Below are positions 32,531 through 45,093 of a DNA stretch of 64,000 nucleotides, piece by piece; the first letter of the stretch is position 1, and every line of letters starts with the position of its first letter. The position numbers and the translations under genes were made by a program. Origin of the DNA: Phyto melanocephala. Its lineage: Eukaryota; Arthropoda; Insecta; Diptera; Rhinophoridae. The notes beneath the pieces were generated by a model, which saw nothing but the letters and a program-made list of their open reading frames with translations, did no database searches and had not been told where the DNA came from. The stretch lies in the NCBI GenBank assembly GCA_941918925.1, contig OW799234.1, positions 69,497,043 to 69,561,042 on the forward strand, in the 5' to 3' direction.

Positions 32531-34466
32531 TAGAGTTTACAGAACTTAGCAAACAAGTACGATTGATATAAAAATATATTTTCAGTTTTCATTATTTTCA
32601 ATTCTTAGGATATTATTATTAGGGTTGTTCGATTTTAGAGTCTGCTTAAAAAACTGGTATTATAAAGCGAAATCGACAAAAAAATATTATGAAGTCAACT
32701 GGTTTGAATTGTTTATAGGTTTTCGTTAATCAGTATGTTCTATTTAAGTAACCACTAGTTTAAAAATATTTTTCGAATTCAAAAGCAAATTATATTTTTT
32801 ATTTTATTTCACAACATACTGACTTAAGAAGAGTGGGCATTTGTTCAATTCACAACCTTTATTATATTTTATATCGTCTCTTAAAGCACAGTTTTGGTTC
32901 ATTTACTTGCGAACACAATTTTGGTTGTAACGATAGCATTCATCATAGAAGAAAAAAATTTGGAATATGAAAGTTAATCAAATTTTTCTTTTGCAGAACA
33001 ACAAAAATAAAAATAAAATATATATTTTGCATATCTGGCATATAGCACTTGATACTGCAACAATATTTTCTTTCCCATCCCTGTATGAATTCAAGGCAAC
33101 AATTGATAAACATATAAAATTAAACTGTATGAATAATTTAATGAAAACTACCGACAACACGCAAAAGAAAAAATCGTGATTACGATATGATCACGATGGT
33201 CATATTATATTTGCTGTAACAATAATTGGTTATAGAAAGCAAGTAATAGTTATTTTAAATTGTATTACGATAATCAAGCGTTGCAATAAGTAAGTTATAA
33301 GTTATTGCCGAATTTGTGCGTTAGCTTATTTTTTAGATTTTTTTTTTTAGCATTTAATATATTTACATATTAGTATTTAAGCTTTAGTTTTGTTCGAACA
33401 TTAAGTGTTTTCGTGATTATTTCGAGATCGTGAATTAATTTTAAATTAAATAAAAGCACGAACGTATGCAAAAATTAAGATTCGGTGTAAATAAAACAGA
33501 AATTATTTTTTGTAAGTGAGCGTGAGTCAAAATTAACTCACGCAACCATCTCTGATAGAAACCGAACTCATTTATAACAATAAATTTAATACCGAAAATT
33601 AAGACAAAAGAGAGTTAAAAACAAACAAGTTGATTTGTTGTTTGTATTTAGCAACTGGAGTTCTTTCACAAAAATTTTAATAAGGAAAAAAACGAGGTGC
33701 CTCTGCAAAAGTTTGGTGTGAAATATATAAGCTAAAATACTATATTAAAATATCACTTAATAAAATTTGCTAGATCGTAACAAGAAATTTGTTTAAAAAA
33801 AATATTAAAAATATTTGCAAAACATTTATCTAAAAAACATTAATGAAATTATGTAGCCAAATACCTGAAGTTGATCGTCCCATTTTAATAAAATTACTTT
33901 TAAAACGCTTAATAAGAATTATCAGCACCCAAAATATCTCAATTTTTAGTTTTAGGCACGGCACGAAAAATCTTGAAAAATGATTTGACTTTGAATTTAA
34001 TCATTATATTTTTATTTTTCATGAAAACTTCGATATGGTTGTCCTGTAAACATACAATGATTTACAAAATTATTTTAATCATAACGATAATGATGCCTTT
34101 GCAAAAATAACATTATATTCAAAATAAAATAAAATTAAAAATAATCATTAAATATTGTGTAAGACAACAGTATGATTACAAACTAATCAAGCTATGATAA
34201 CTTTTAATAATAATTTATTTTCAACGGTTCTTCTTTTTGTTGAATACATTTTTAAAACAAATTTTACATGTAAACGAAAATATAAAAAGAGATCAAGAAA
34301 TCATAAAAACCTATAATATATAAGAAAATATTAAAATATAGATTTGAAGTGTAAAATCTAAGTACAATTAACTTAAATATGAACAAAAAAATAATTTGCC
34401 TCTGAATTGAACAAAGATTGCTCATATTATTTGTGGTCATAATATGATTATTGCATAATACTTTAA

Positions 34467-34486
34467 TCTATATATATAAAAGTGAA

Positions 34487-34533
<47 letters not shown>

Positions 34534-35842
34534 GCTATAGACTCTGAAACTGTAAAACCGATCGGGCTCAAACTTTGGTAAGTTGTTGTAGACATACCGG
34601 GGAGTGTTTATGGATGAAAAAAAGTGGGCGGGGCCACGCCCATAAAAAATTAGTTATCAGTTTTAGCTACTTGCACTTGACCGATTTTTCTGAAACTTTG
34701 CACACATATCGAGCTGTCATGACTAAATAATTTTGTGATAAGAAAAGTGGGCGGGGCCACGCCCCTAAAAAAGTTTTAATTTTGAGGTACTTGCACTGGA
34801 CCGATTTTTCTGAAACTTTGCACACATACTAAGCTGTCATAACCATATAATTTCGTGATTAGAAAAGTGGGCAGTGCCACGCCCACAAAAAAAGGTTATA
34901 ATTTTGAGGTACTTGCACCAGACCGATTTTTCTGAAACTTTGCACACATATTGAGCTGTCATGACTTAATAATTTCGTAATTAGAAAAGTGGGCAGTGCC
35001 ACGCCTATAAAAAAAAGGTATCATTTTGAGGTACTTGCACTTGACCGATTATTTTGAAACTTTGCACACATACTAAGCTGTCATAACCATATAATTTTAT
35101 GATTAGAAAAGTGGGCGGGGCCATGCCCATAAAAAAAGGCTACAATTTTGAGGTACTTGCACCAGACCGATTTTTCTGAAACTTTGCACACATATTGAGC
35201 TGTCTTGACTTAATAATTTCGTAATTAGAAAAGTGGGCAGTGCCACGCCTATAAAAAAAAGGTATCATTTTGAGGTACTTGCACTGGACCGATTTTTCTG
35301 AAACTTTGCACACATACTAAGCTGTCATAACCATATAATTTTATGATTAGAAAAGTGGGCGGGGCCATGCCCATAAAAAAAGGCTACAATTTTGAGGTAC
35401 TTGCACCAGACCGATTTTTCTGAAACTTTGCACACATATTGAGCTGTCATGACTTAATAATTTCGTAATTAGAAAAGTGGGCAGTGCCACGCCTATAAAA
35501 AAAAGGTATCATTTTGAGGTACTTGCACTTGACCGATTATTCTGAAACTTTGCACACATATTGAGCTGTTATGACTTTACAATTTCGTGATTAGAAAAGT
35601 GGGCAGGGCCACGCCCATAAAAACAATTTTAATTTTGAGGTACTTGCACTGGTCCGATTCTTCTGAAACTTTGCACACATATTGAGCTGTTATGACTTTA
35701 CAATTTCGTGACTAGAAAAGTGGGCAATGCCACGCCCATAAAAAATTATAATTTTTAGGTTTTTGCACTTGATATTCAATTAAAATTCAGAATGCATTTC
35801 GATTCATTAAGGGGCGTAGCAACGTGCGCCGGGTTTGGCTAG
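34467..35842 (+). mobile_element. Non-autonomous Helitron H2 with nine internal units
   Basis: Starts TCTATATATATAAAAGTGAA after A and ends GTGCGCCGGGTTTGGCTAG before T. A long TG tract follows the 5' end. Nine ~122-bp units make it about 520 bp longer than H1. T2 preserves the empty target (CTTTAA|TTAAAC at 61699|61700). Confidence 0.9.
34690..35690. repeat. Nine tandem ~122-bp units with 244-bp higher-order pattern
   Basis: TTTGCACACATA recurs at 34697, 34817, 34939, 35061, 35183, 35305, 35427, 35549 and 35670. Segments 35061-35304 and 35305-35548 are nearly identical two-unit blocks, and 34817-35060 is an older version of the same block, so expansion proceeded in 244-bp steps. Confidence 0.85.
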
Positions 35843-36602
35843 TTTAATATAACAGTGTTAACTTGCTACCATTACATGTTTTAACCACAACCATACAATT
35901 GAATATTAATAAGACGCTCTTCGTCTATGGTTACCACAACCATGTTTTTTCTTTGCGTGAACAATTGCTTTAATAATATTTTGGAATTCTTATTTTTTTT
36001 GTTGTGTTTTGTTTTTTTTTTTCAACCAACAGAAATATCTTTGTTTTTTAAAAAACATTTAAATATCAATTAAAATAACGAATTCAATAAATTTTGCATA
36101 CAATGCAAACTCAAAAGAATATCAAATAGTTAAACAATTTTAAACAATAATGTTTTCCTGTGCAAACTTTAAAATTTATTATGAATATAGGAATGCTTAA
36201 TTGCACTTTATTTGGTTTTAGTTTTTTTAATCATTATAAATAATATCGTCGCTGTTCTAACATAATCGGTTATGTGACAATTTTTTAAAAAAATTTTATT
36301 GCTCCATTGTGAAACATTATTGGTCGTACATCTATTCACCAAACCGTTTAAGCATATCTGGATTGGTTCAAAAATAAACAATAGTTGGTACGCGTAAGTC
36401 TAATACTGTAAAGTAACAAAATAAAATGCATTTTTGCTCTCCGGAAAACTCAGTAAAAAATACAATTACCTTTAAAATAAAATAAAGAATTCCCTACTAT
36501 ATACCTGGAGTTTTCAGTAAGTAAATGCAATAAATTGGAAATTAATTATTTTTCCCAGGGATTGCCGCGAAAACCATTTTTTGTTTCTTTACCCAAACCC
36601 TA

Positions 36603-37270
36603 ACGTTTACCTTTACTGAAATCCCTTTTCTTTTTAATACGAATTCAATTTTCATACAACGACTTTGATGGATGAAACATGAAATATTAATGTTCTCGAC
36701 TTATAAGTGATAGCGATATTGATATTGTGGCATGTTTAATTTTATTAAATAGAAAACTATTATATACAAAATAAAAGAAAATAAGGACTAAAATAATTTT
36801 TAGCTACTGTAAATGTTCTACACAAACACACACAAATATTTTGTATATGAATTGAAATGTTTTTAAGTTTTAACAAACAAAATGTTAATTTACTGTTCCT
36901 AAAAAGCTTAATAAATAAATTGTAATTTTACTACAAACAAAATATTAAGTTTTTTTTTATAAAATCAATAATTTACTGAATTATTAAGGATGTGCTCCCA
37001 ATTAATTTCTCAATATTTATTTGGTTGTTGGGTTTAAGCCGGTCTATATGTATGCATTTCACCAGATCATCAGTAGACCTTTTTACCCCAAGATGAATAT
37101 AAAAAGAGATTACGCCATGCGCATGTTTTGCCGTTAGATGACGTAGCTTAACCCAAGCTAGGGTTACCTATTCTATGTATTTCCGAAATATTTAGGGCTG
37201 TATGTGTATTCTTGACTATTTTCATGAGCTTGAGGTGTTTTTTTTTTTATTAATTTGTTTTTTATTTTTT
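36603..37270. other. AT-rich DNA without recognised feature
   Basis: No gene, RNA or repeat recognised. Confidence 0.35.
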
Positions 37271-37320
37271 AACTTCAATATTTCGGTATCACTTTGTGTA
37301 TCTTCTTCAGGAAAATATTT
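37271..37320 (-). ncRNA. Decayed second copy of the hammerhead-like motif
   Basis: On the minus strand CCTGAAGAAGATAC ... GATACCGAAATATTGAAG parallels the better-formed motif at 45094-45137, but the stem II arms no longer pair well. The downstream shared segment (CTCAAGCTCA) indicates a common parent element. Confidence 0.3.
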
Positions 37321-37837
37321 TGGTTTTGATTTTTGATACAATTTTATAAAATTGAGAACCAAAAATTGAATTGACAACTTAAATAATAATATTAAACCTT
37401 ATACATAATGCACTTTATATAAAAAAATAAAGAAATAAAATCAAGTAAACTAAGACAAAAACCTATTTCTATATTTTAAGTTCCTGATTTTGGCGTTTGT
37501 ATGTATATTAAATGTATGTATATTTGCCTTATTTACAAGAAATATTTTATGTTTAATATAGGCTTATTTGACAAAAGTTCTACAGTTATTCGTCAATTAA
37601 GCGCTTAATTAACATTAAATGTTTTTTATGAGTAAGGCCGATCCAATGTGGGTTATAATAATTTCCGACATTACTAACATGTACATACATATGTTTTAGA
37701 TATTTTTCTATATTCAAATTAAAAATATTTAATTTAGTTTACACAATATCTTGCAATTGTAATGATGGCATTGTGGTTTTTCTTTATCTAAAGGGCATAT
37801 TTGTTCATGAAGAGTCTCGAAATATTGAAGTTAAAAA

Positions 37838-38562
37838 ACAAGTAAGACCGCTATATTCGGCCGTGCCGAATCTTATATACCCTTCACAACGTGTAGTCAT
37901 GCAATAACAGTAGTTTGTGTCACCATTCATCCCATATGAAATACGTACATACATATAAAAACATACATAAACATTGTAAAATTATAAATTCACGTATGTA
38001 TGTTAAAAAAACGAAAAAAAAAAAAAAAAATTTTAAAAAAAAAATTTAAAAAAAAATTAAAAAAAAAATAATAAAAATATAAATAATATATTAAATAAAA
38101 AATTAAAAAAAAATTAAAAAAAAAAATTTTAAATAAAATTTAAAAAAAAATTTTTTTTTGGCTCAGCTGGGATTCGATGCCACGTTTTCTCTAACCAGTA
38201 TACACGTTTGTATGTATGTATGTTGTTGTTGTAATGTTGTTTTTGTGAAAAAAAAATCGAGGTGGTCGTGGGTTTTTGCTCATATCTCAGTTGTTTATGT
38301 ACCGATGTTTCTGATTTACAATACCGATCTACTTCCGAATATTTCTGATATTTTAATACCTTACCCGGGTCCAACCTATGTCGGGGGGCTTAAAAAAGTT
38401 GATTTCAACATACACACGGACAGACTGACAAAGCTTAATCGACTCCCCTATTCATAAGCTTTCAGAAAATATATACTTTATGGGGTCGGAAATGAAAATT
38501 GTAGAAATTTCACACGGAATGACAAACCTATATATACCCTTTTTCACTGTGTGAAGGGTATA
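37838..38562 (-). mobile_element. Helentron (DINE-1/mini-me-like), copy E3, complete
   Basis: AACAAGTAAGACC and the hairpin ATTCGGCCGTGCCGAAT at the left, GTGAAGGGTATA at the right. It contains the A/T-only block, CTCAGCTGGGATTCGATGCC, a short GTCY-type block (CACGGACAGACTGACA) and the TA block. It shows the uninterrupted CACCATTCA|TCCCATATG site into which Helitron H1 inserted in copy E1. No coding capacity; open frames across it are shadows. Confidence 0.85.
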
Positions 38563-38912
38563 ATAAAAAACAAATTAATAAAAATACCTAAAACTCAAGA
38601 AGAATCAAGAAAAATCAAAAATTAGAAAACCTTTAATTATATTATTATTATAAAAGATCAATATATTCTGGATTTATTCCTAAATTTGTTCGAAAAAATT
38701 TATATGTTATATGAGACCTGGTAACCCTGCAACAAAAATCACTTTGACAATTCTCCAAAAATTAATTTATCATATTTCGTTATAGATCAAGAATATTGTG
38801 TTTTAATCTATTAAATATTGTGTTAAAAAATAATTATTATTATAATAACCGTCTGTTTAAAAGCTTTAAGTGTAAAAAATTCTTGTTTAAAAATTGGAAG
38901 CAAATTGTAGAC

Positions 38913-39387
38913 ATGAAGTGCGCAGTGGCCAAATGCATGCGAATCGATAGAAAGAAATCAAGTGAGAAATTGTGTTCATTCCTAATTTTGTGCGTGTTTT
39001 TAATATACATATCATATCTTAGATGTGTCCTTTTACACTTAAAAAAAAAAAAAAAACAATGAGCAACAAAGAAAGCTTTGGATAAAATTTTGCAAACGGA
39101 AGGACACCATAAAGATACTTAGGGAGAGACTTTGCTCAGTGCATTTTAAGCCGGACGATTTTGAAAGAAATTTTAAATTTGAAATGGGTAAGTTAGAAGT
39201 ATATTGGTTTGCGCAGTTGTTTATTTAATAATTGTGTACAGGATGTAGTAATAGAGCAACTTTAAAATTGAAACCAGGAGCAGTTCCGACTATAGATGCC
39301 ACTGATATAGCTACTGAAACGGAAATAATACCATGTGAAGAGGAAGCGAAAAAAGCCAATTGTGGCACAAATGAAGACAGTTCGTAA
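38913..39387 (+). pseudogene. THAP-domain gene, three exons, one in-frame stop
   Basis: Proposed exons are 38913-38961, 39023-39187 and 39242-39387. Introns of 61 bp (GTGAGA...CTTAG) and 54 bp (GTAAGT...TACAG) are both phase 1. The joined product is about 119 codons. Zinc ligands of a C2CH THAP domain are present: C3 and C8 (MKCAVAKC), C54 and H57 (LCSVHFKPDDF). W36 lies in LWIKFCKR, and LKPGAVPT forms the AVPT box. THAP domains bind DNA and occur in host regulators and P-type transposases. One TAA interrupts the frame at codon 23, beside a 16-A run, so this may be a recent pseudogene or a sequencing/assembly slip. Nothing recognisable follows the domain. A possible AATAAA lies at 39524. Alternative: first exons of a longer gene using the GT at 39384. 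Confidence 0.7.
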
Positions 39388-39523
39388 TTTTACATGAACA
39401 ATTTAGAAGTTGAAATGTTTGTACATATCGCACTAGATCCACAAAAGGGTATTACATTTTAAATTTTCATTTGAGGTCAAAAACTGTTTGAACTTACATT
39501 TGAAAGTCTGAAAACATAACAGT

Positions 39524-39529
39524 AATAAA
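39524..39529 (+). promoter_or_regulatory. Candidate poly(A) signal of the THAP gene
   Basis: AATAAA about 140 bp after the TAA at 39385-39387 and followed by an A-run. Weak evidence in AT-rich DNA. Confidence 0.3.
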
Positions 39530-39798
39530 AAAAAAACTACGAGTAATATAAAAAAAATTTTCTCATAAAATTGTTTATGAGAAAAATTAAGAAATTGTCC
39601 CACTGTCATGTTTCTGTTTCGTGACGTCATTTAACCCACCTGCGCAGAACATTAAATTTTTGAGTTCGAATTGTCGTAATCTTTCTTCTATCATTCTTGT
39701 TTTTACCCAAATTCTTAATCAACAAAATGAGAATTCAAAAATAAAACAAACAAAAACTATATTAAAAAAAAACTTCCTCAAAAAACCAACCAACATAT

Positions 39799-40703
39799 TC
39801 GTATGAAATTTCTACAATATTCATTTCCGACCCAACAAAGTATATATTTTATGAAAGCTTATGAATAGAGGAGTCGAGGAGTATTATTCTTATGTCCGAT
39901 TGTCCGTATGTATGTTGAAATCATACATGTAACCCCCCGACATCGCCACGAATCGTTTAAAAACTTGTAGATTTGGTATGCCTCTGGAGATATTCATGAA
40001 CAATTTTGGACAAATTGTTTGATAATCGGCTAATTATATGCAAAAATTTTTTAGAAAATATATTCTTGTAAATATATCAAATTTTTTCAAGCTCCTAACT
40101 AATGTTTGACAACGCTTAAGATACCAAATTATAAGACGTACTTTCAGAAATTATTTTTAAGAAAAACTAAAAAAAAACGGTTTGAAACCAACTGAGATAT
40201 AATCACCAAAGTACAAGTGCTTCGGTGTTTTTCCTTAAATTTACAAACGAAAATCGATATCTTTCAGCCAAATTGGGGAATCAAATGAATGAGTATTGAG
40301 TATTGAAATATAGTTAACTATGAAAAGAAAAAATCCAAGATGGCGTCCAAGATTAAGTAGCTAATATATCAGTCAAATATAGTAGTTACGGCTTTGTCCC
40401 CTTTAACCCTTACAATATTGGCATCACACAAAAGGGCTTAACCAGTTAAATGCAGAAAGCTTTAAAAAAGTGTAAAATCCAAGATATCGTCTGAAACAAA
40501 ATGGCGGAAAAATATGGTATTAAATGAAAGAGCTTGATATGTAAAATACAATTAGCAATGTAAAAAATCAAAATCAAAATCAAAAATGTTTTCGGATCGG
40601 CTTATTACATGAAATCTAAAATCTAGGCTTAGTTACGATGTGGCATATGACGGTGAAGGGTATTATCAGATTCGGTACGGCCGAATATTGCACTCTTACT
40701 TGT
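39799..40703 (+). mobile_element. Helentron (DINE-1/mini-me-like), copy E4
   Basis: The 5' end is decayed (GTATGAAATTTCTACAATAT); the TA block (AAGTATATATTTTATGAAAG) and a short GTCY block (GTCCGATTGTCCGTATG) follow. The 3' end is intact: GTGAAGGGTATT, hairpin ATTCGGTACGGCCGAAT, CTCTTACTTGT. The middle belongs to the same subfamily as E5/E6 (AAAATGGCGGAAAA-type segments). Confidence 0.75.
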
Positions 40704-40841
40704 TTTTTTTTTGCATAAATAATTATTTTCCTGCTTCAGTCATTGTTGTTTATATACATATTTTTTTTATTGTAAAAGTTATTTTAAATATTTTAGATTC
40801 AAATGATATTTTTTGTTATTTCTTATTAAACTGACACCCAA

Positions 40842-41236
40842 TTTACATGATGAATTTTATGACGTCCAATTTTCTTAATTCCTTTTTGCAGTTGTTACCA
40901 AAAACTACTTAAATTTATATGACGTTTTTTTTGGACGTCTAATTTCTAATTTGTATTGTAGACTATTAAATTTATATTTTTAATATTTTTTATTTGCTTT
41001 ATTTTGAATGTGGAATATTTTTTTTTATTAGTCAAAAAGCACATTCCAGTTGATGAGAATATAAAAATAAAACGTAACAGAAAGAACAGAAAAAAGTGTA
41101 AAGCGAAGTGTCAAAAAAAAAAACCATGAAAACAGAAACCATGTCTATTTTTCTACCCCCCTTTCTTCTCTACACCGCTTGCTCCCAAACGAAAAAAGAC
41201 GTCCAAAATTGGACGTCATAAAATTCATCATGTAAA
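40842..41236. mobile_element. MITE with 32-bp perfect inverted repeats (GACGTCC motif)
   Basis: TTTACATGATGAATTTTATG, continuing to GACGTCCAATTTT, is repeated inverted at 41205-41236. An inner pair GGACGTCT / AGACGTCC repeats the motif. Boundaries of the target duplication are unclear. Confidence 0.7.
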
Positions 41237-44200
41237 CGTACTGTAATTTTAAATTTATTTTCAATGCCAACTTTAGTTTAAATTTGTTTTTACCAGCTTA
41301 TTTCTTTTATTTATTTTCAATAATAAGGGGAAATTCCCTGTTTGCATATAACAGATCAAAATGTCGGTATATTTTGCTTTAACGAATTAAAGTAATAATT
41401 TTCAAAGTTTATTTTTATCTGTTATTTATTTGTATCACATAAACTTTGTACAAATTAAAAAAAATCATGAATTCAACTTAATTGCACGGCACTTCCAGAA
41501 GGAAATGACAAGCTTAAGATCAATATTTACAAAAAAAAATATTATTCCGAAATTAAAAAAACCGAAAAATTTCATAAACCTTTTATCCTTATTTCTGATT
41601 TGATTACAGTTCAAATTTATCTGCTTAATTGCTAATGATGTTTGGCAACGAATTTTTTAATTTAAATTTATCTCTTTAAAGTTTTTTTCCTACCGTCGGC
41701 ATTTTGTCATTAATGAATACATTTTGAAATTCCGACGGCAAGTTTTTCTTTATCTAAAACTTAAGAAAATTCATAAAAACCTAAAAACCAAAAAAACATA
41801 GAGAAAATACATATTGCAAAATAGAAAATGTATAAAAAAAAGCACCGGCAAAACTAAATGCAGCTCAAACAAATATACAAACAATTGTTTGCAGAAAACT
41901 CTCATTAAATGCGTGCAAGAATATTAACAAAAAAAAAAATTAAAACTCAATGAAAAGCTAAGAAAATTAAAGAAAAACATACTGCATAGTAAGAGAAAGA
42001 AAATCAAAACTGCACAATTAAAAGAGAAATCACAAAATCAAAGCCAAACAAATGCACAGATTTCCCTTAATAAGAGTCAAGCAGAATTTGAACAAAAACA
42101 AATCAAAATGTTTCCACTCAAAAGAGTTTTTTATTTAATTTTAAGAGATTTTGTTGCAGCCAAAGAAACTAAAAATAAGAGCACTAATGCAAACAGTTTT
42201 CTTGGGTTTTCAAAGAGCTTAATAACGATAAAGAGCATTTAATAGAACAATGAAAAGTGCAGTTAGTGTTTCTCTGGCTTCAATATAGGCTGTAAGGTTT
42301 TGCAGGTCTGTTGCACTGTCCACCACTATTTGAGCTTTATAGTTTAGGGGACTTTAACGCTGCAACGACTATTTTTTTAAGGTGCAAAACGGGGCATTTT
42401 TGTGTTTTTACGGCACAACAGCAACAATTATAACAACTAGAATGTGTGTAAATTTTGCTGATAAAATAAACATACGCATTTGTAATGAAGAGGAATCAAA
42501 AACAAGCAAAAAAAATTGTGGCCAAGAGACCACGCCTACACTTGTGCAGAACACCCACGCAGCTTTTTCTTAAGCTTATTTTCCGATTGGCTATTTTGAG
42601 TTAAATTTTTGATAGATTTTTTAGGGCCATAGCAAGCAAGTACGGCACATCAAACGGAGTAAGCTGTAGGTGTTAGGGTTTTGAGTTATTTTGCAAATGC
42701 GTTACTGTCATGTAGACAAACGTTTGTATGTACGTAAACAGAAAAACAAAGACACCAGGCCAAGGGCAGGGTAGGAGGGCAAAATTATCCTCAGTGGATT
42801 GCAACGCAGCAAAATACTATTTCACTTCATAATGCTCTTTAAGTTTTTATTTCAGTTTAATATACGTTTTTTGTTTGTTTTGTTGGTCAAAAACGCAGTC
42901 GACCTTTGTAAACTGTGTGTGTTTTTTTGGGGGTAACAAAATACAAGGCAAAAGAAAAAACATTTCAGGATTATTGATGGCAGCACAAATACATTTATAT
43001 CCGTCTTTTAGGAACAAACAACATAAAAAACTAGAAAAACTTAAAGCAAAGCAAAAACTAAAAAGGACATAACACAAATAAACAAAAATGGAACTTATAT
43101 ATAAATAATAGGAGCAGGAGGACTTTAAAGGCCTTAGTTTAAGAACACTGCCAAGCACACTGACGAATAAACGAACTAATGGACGGATGGAAAAAGAGAA
43201 GGCAACCTGGCGAGTTACTGAATGGATGGACACAAGAGGAATATGTTTACAGGGAACATAAGGCAGCAATATGTGTAAAATTCTAAAATAAAAGACTTAA
43301 AAACGATGGCAATGGTGATGATGATGATGATGTTGTAGTTTGATAAGGTGAAGTTATCTGGAGGAGGGAAACCATCACACACTATTGAAATATAAAAAGC
43401 AAGAGGCAACTAATAATGTAGAGTATTCATGTTAGAGTGTGTGTGAGTAATATTTTGTGTAGTTTTTTTGGTTAGAGATTGCGTGTGGCCGTTTACATAC
43501 ACACCTACACACACATAAATATATAACAAAACTATATTGATGAAGGATATTTAGAGGATTAAAAAAAAAGTTGAAATAGCAGGCAGCAGAATTGGAAATT
43601 TGTAAAGTCTATCAGTACAGTTACTGCCATGCATATGTACTACAAATATTAGGGAAACACTCACATACACAAATTTATTGTTATTTATGTGTATGGTTAC
43701 ATGAACTTTGTTGTTTTTGGAAATTGTTTCGTATAGTTTTACTCATAAAAATTATGTTCAATTAGTATAAATGTTTTTTTTTAAAGCGCATACGGCAATA
43801 ACAAAATTGTTCCTCGCCTGCTCATCTAATGCCAATACTCCTAATTCATTTCAGGATTTTCTAAGGTCTGAAAACATTTTTAAGGGATCCTTGGGAATTC
43901 TTTTTTATCGCCTGTCTTGCTATATCGGTAGTAGGTTTCCTTAGAGTGTGGCGAAGTGATCACTATTTACTTTTACGGATATCGTTAAGTAAAAGATCCT
44001 AGTAAGTATCAGCCGACAATCTTTCACTCGACACAGTGGCTATTCAAAATATTATCATAATCCAACACAGGCAGATTAGCTAACAATTGCAGCTTGTTTA
44101 AGTCCTTGCTTTTGGCGTTCCAAGACTTACAGCAGTGCAGTATCGTTGCCGAATGCCATAAAAGGTTATTCTTATGACCTGTGTGTAGATCGCCATTTAT

Positions 44201-45060
44201 AGTGTAAAATCACGATTGATTTTTTTTTCCAGATTTTATGTGATTTGTTACATCTTTGCTGATCCCACATGGCAAAAGTCAAGAACGTCCTCATTGTTTC
44301 GACCATTTTTTGAAAGTTGATAAGGGTAATAAAGCGGCAGGATTTGCATAGTAAAAGGATAATACATTGATAATACTAAGTCATCTTTTCTATATTCGTG
44401 TATAGTGCTTCAGATACGGAATTACTGAGGATGGCGTGAATAATTCTGGAAGAAAATTGTTTGGTCTAGGTTATTTGTTGTTTTAACTTGGGTAATAGCC
44501 TAGCTTACTTCCTGTAGTTGTGTCATTCGACATCAGCAATTTCAGCACTCGCTGTCAGATTTTGTATCCACTTTTTGTTATTTTAAAGCATGCATTTTTA
44601 ACTAACTTGTTTAGAGCATTATAAAAATCCAGTTGTCCCGTTCTGATATTGCTGGTCTTGGTGGCATTTATAAGGCCTTTTTGATATGTTATTGTAGGCA
44701 TCTATTGATTCCGTAAGCTTATATATCCCAGATTAAACATTATCTTACCGCATGCCAAAATACTATAATACCTAAAGTCTTCAAAATAAGTGTGGGATAT
44801 TATAATTAAACTTGCATAATAAAGCTTAAAATAAGCTAGAGAACGATACTAGGCGTGGCATCTTCAATATAAATAAAATACATCTTATTAGATATCCAGA
44901 ATACTATGACATCTATAATTTCAAAACGTTGTGTTCTTTATTTTAAACTGATTTGTTTTATTCCAGCCAAAAGAACTATATGATCGGAGTAGGGGAGGTA
45001 ATACCCCCATACAAAAAACTCGCTGTATGATATATTTCAAAGACAATAAGTGTTAAAGTT
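41237..45060. other. 3.8 kb of mostly unique DNA, strand-skewed
   Basis: Plus strand A-rich at about 41.7-42.3 kb. No transposon recognised. The 140-codon minus frame at 42847-43269 is hydrophobic, Cys/Phe/Leu-rich and overlaps other frames; I see no domain and take it as chance. A GATGAT tract lies near 43315. The region 43.8-44.7 kb has more even composition and may be an old coding relic (for example WNAKSKDLNKLQLLANLPV on the minus strand near 44100), but I could not place it. Confidence 0.35.
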
Positions 45061-45093
45061 TTCAATTCTGGTTTTAGAAATATTAACAAAAAC

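Larger units (their letters stand above)
33158..35959. mobile_element. TIR element T1 (CACGCAAA ends) with nested Helitron
   Basis: Left end CACGCAAAAGAAAAAATCGT, right end CATGTTTTTTCTTTGCGTG, forming imperfect inverted repeats. Just inside lie GATCACGATGGTCATATTAT and, at the far end, GGTTACCACAACCATG. A second copy, T2, lies at about 61188-61816. The family is not identified and no coding sequence is seen; the frame at 32967-33179 crosses its left end and is not a gene. Confidence 0.65.
32239..36602. mobile_element. Possible larger TIR element (GGGTTTGGG ends) enclosing other elements
   Basis: TAGGGTTTGGGAAA at 32239 and its near inverse (TTTACCCAAACCCTA) ending at 36602, both with TA at the edge, plus a looser inner match CCCAGGAAAA / TTTTTCCCAGGG. 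It would enclose the TIR element at 33158-35959 and Helitron H2. No second copy was found in the window, so this is tentative. Confidence 0.3.

Noticed and set aside
34690..35690. CRISPR-like array
   Set aside because: Units are ~121 bp, repeated throughout without unique spacers, and lie inside a Helitron in a eukaryotic genome.
36990..37240. Possible gene or element near GATCATCAGTAGACC (37065)
   Set aside because: No frame, inverted ends or second copy could be found by eye.
38129..38457. Open frames on both strands in 38129-38457
   Set aside because: Lie wholly within noncoding Helentron E3; similar frames appear in E7 for the same reason.
42847..43269. 140-codon minus-strand frame as a membrane protein gene
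   Set aside because: Hydrophobic composition is explained by the A-rich plus strand; no domain, no splice or start context, and overlapping frames on the other strand.
43860..44700. Old retroelement coding relic
   Set aside because: Translations give short suggestive strings but stops in every frame and no motif in correct order; left unassigned.
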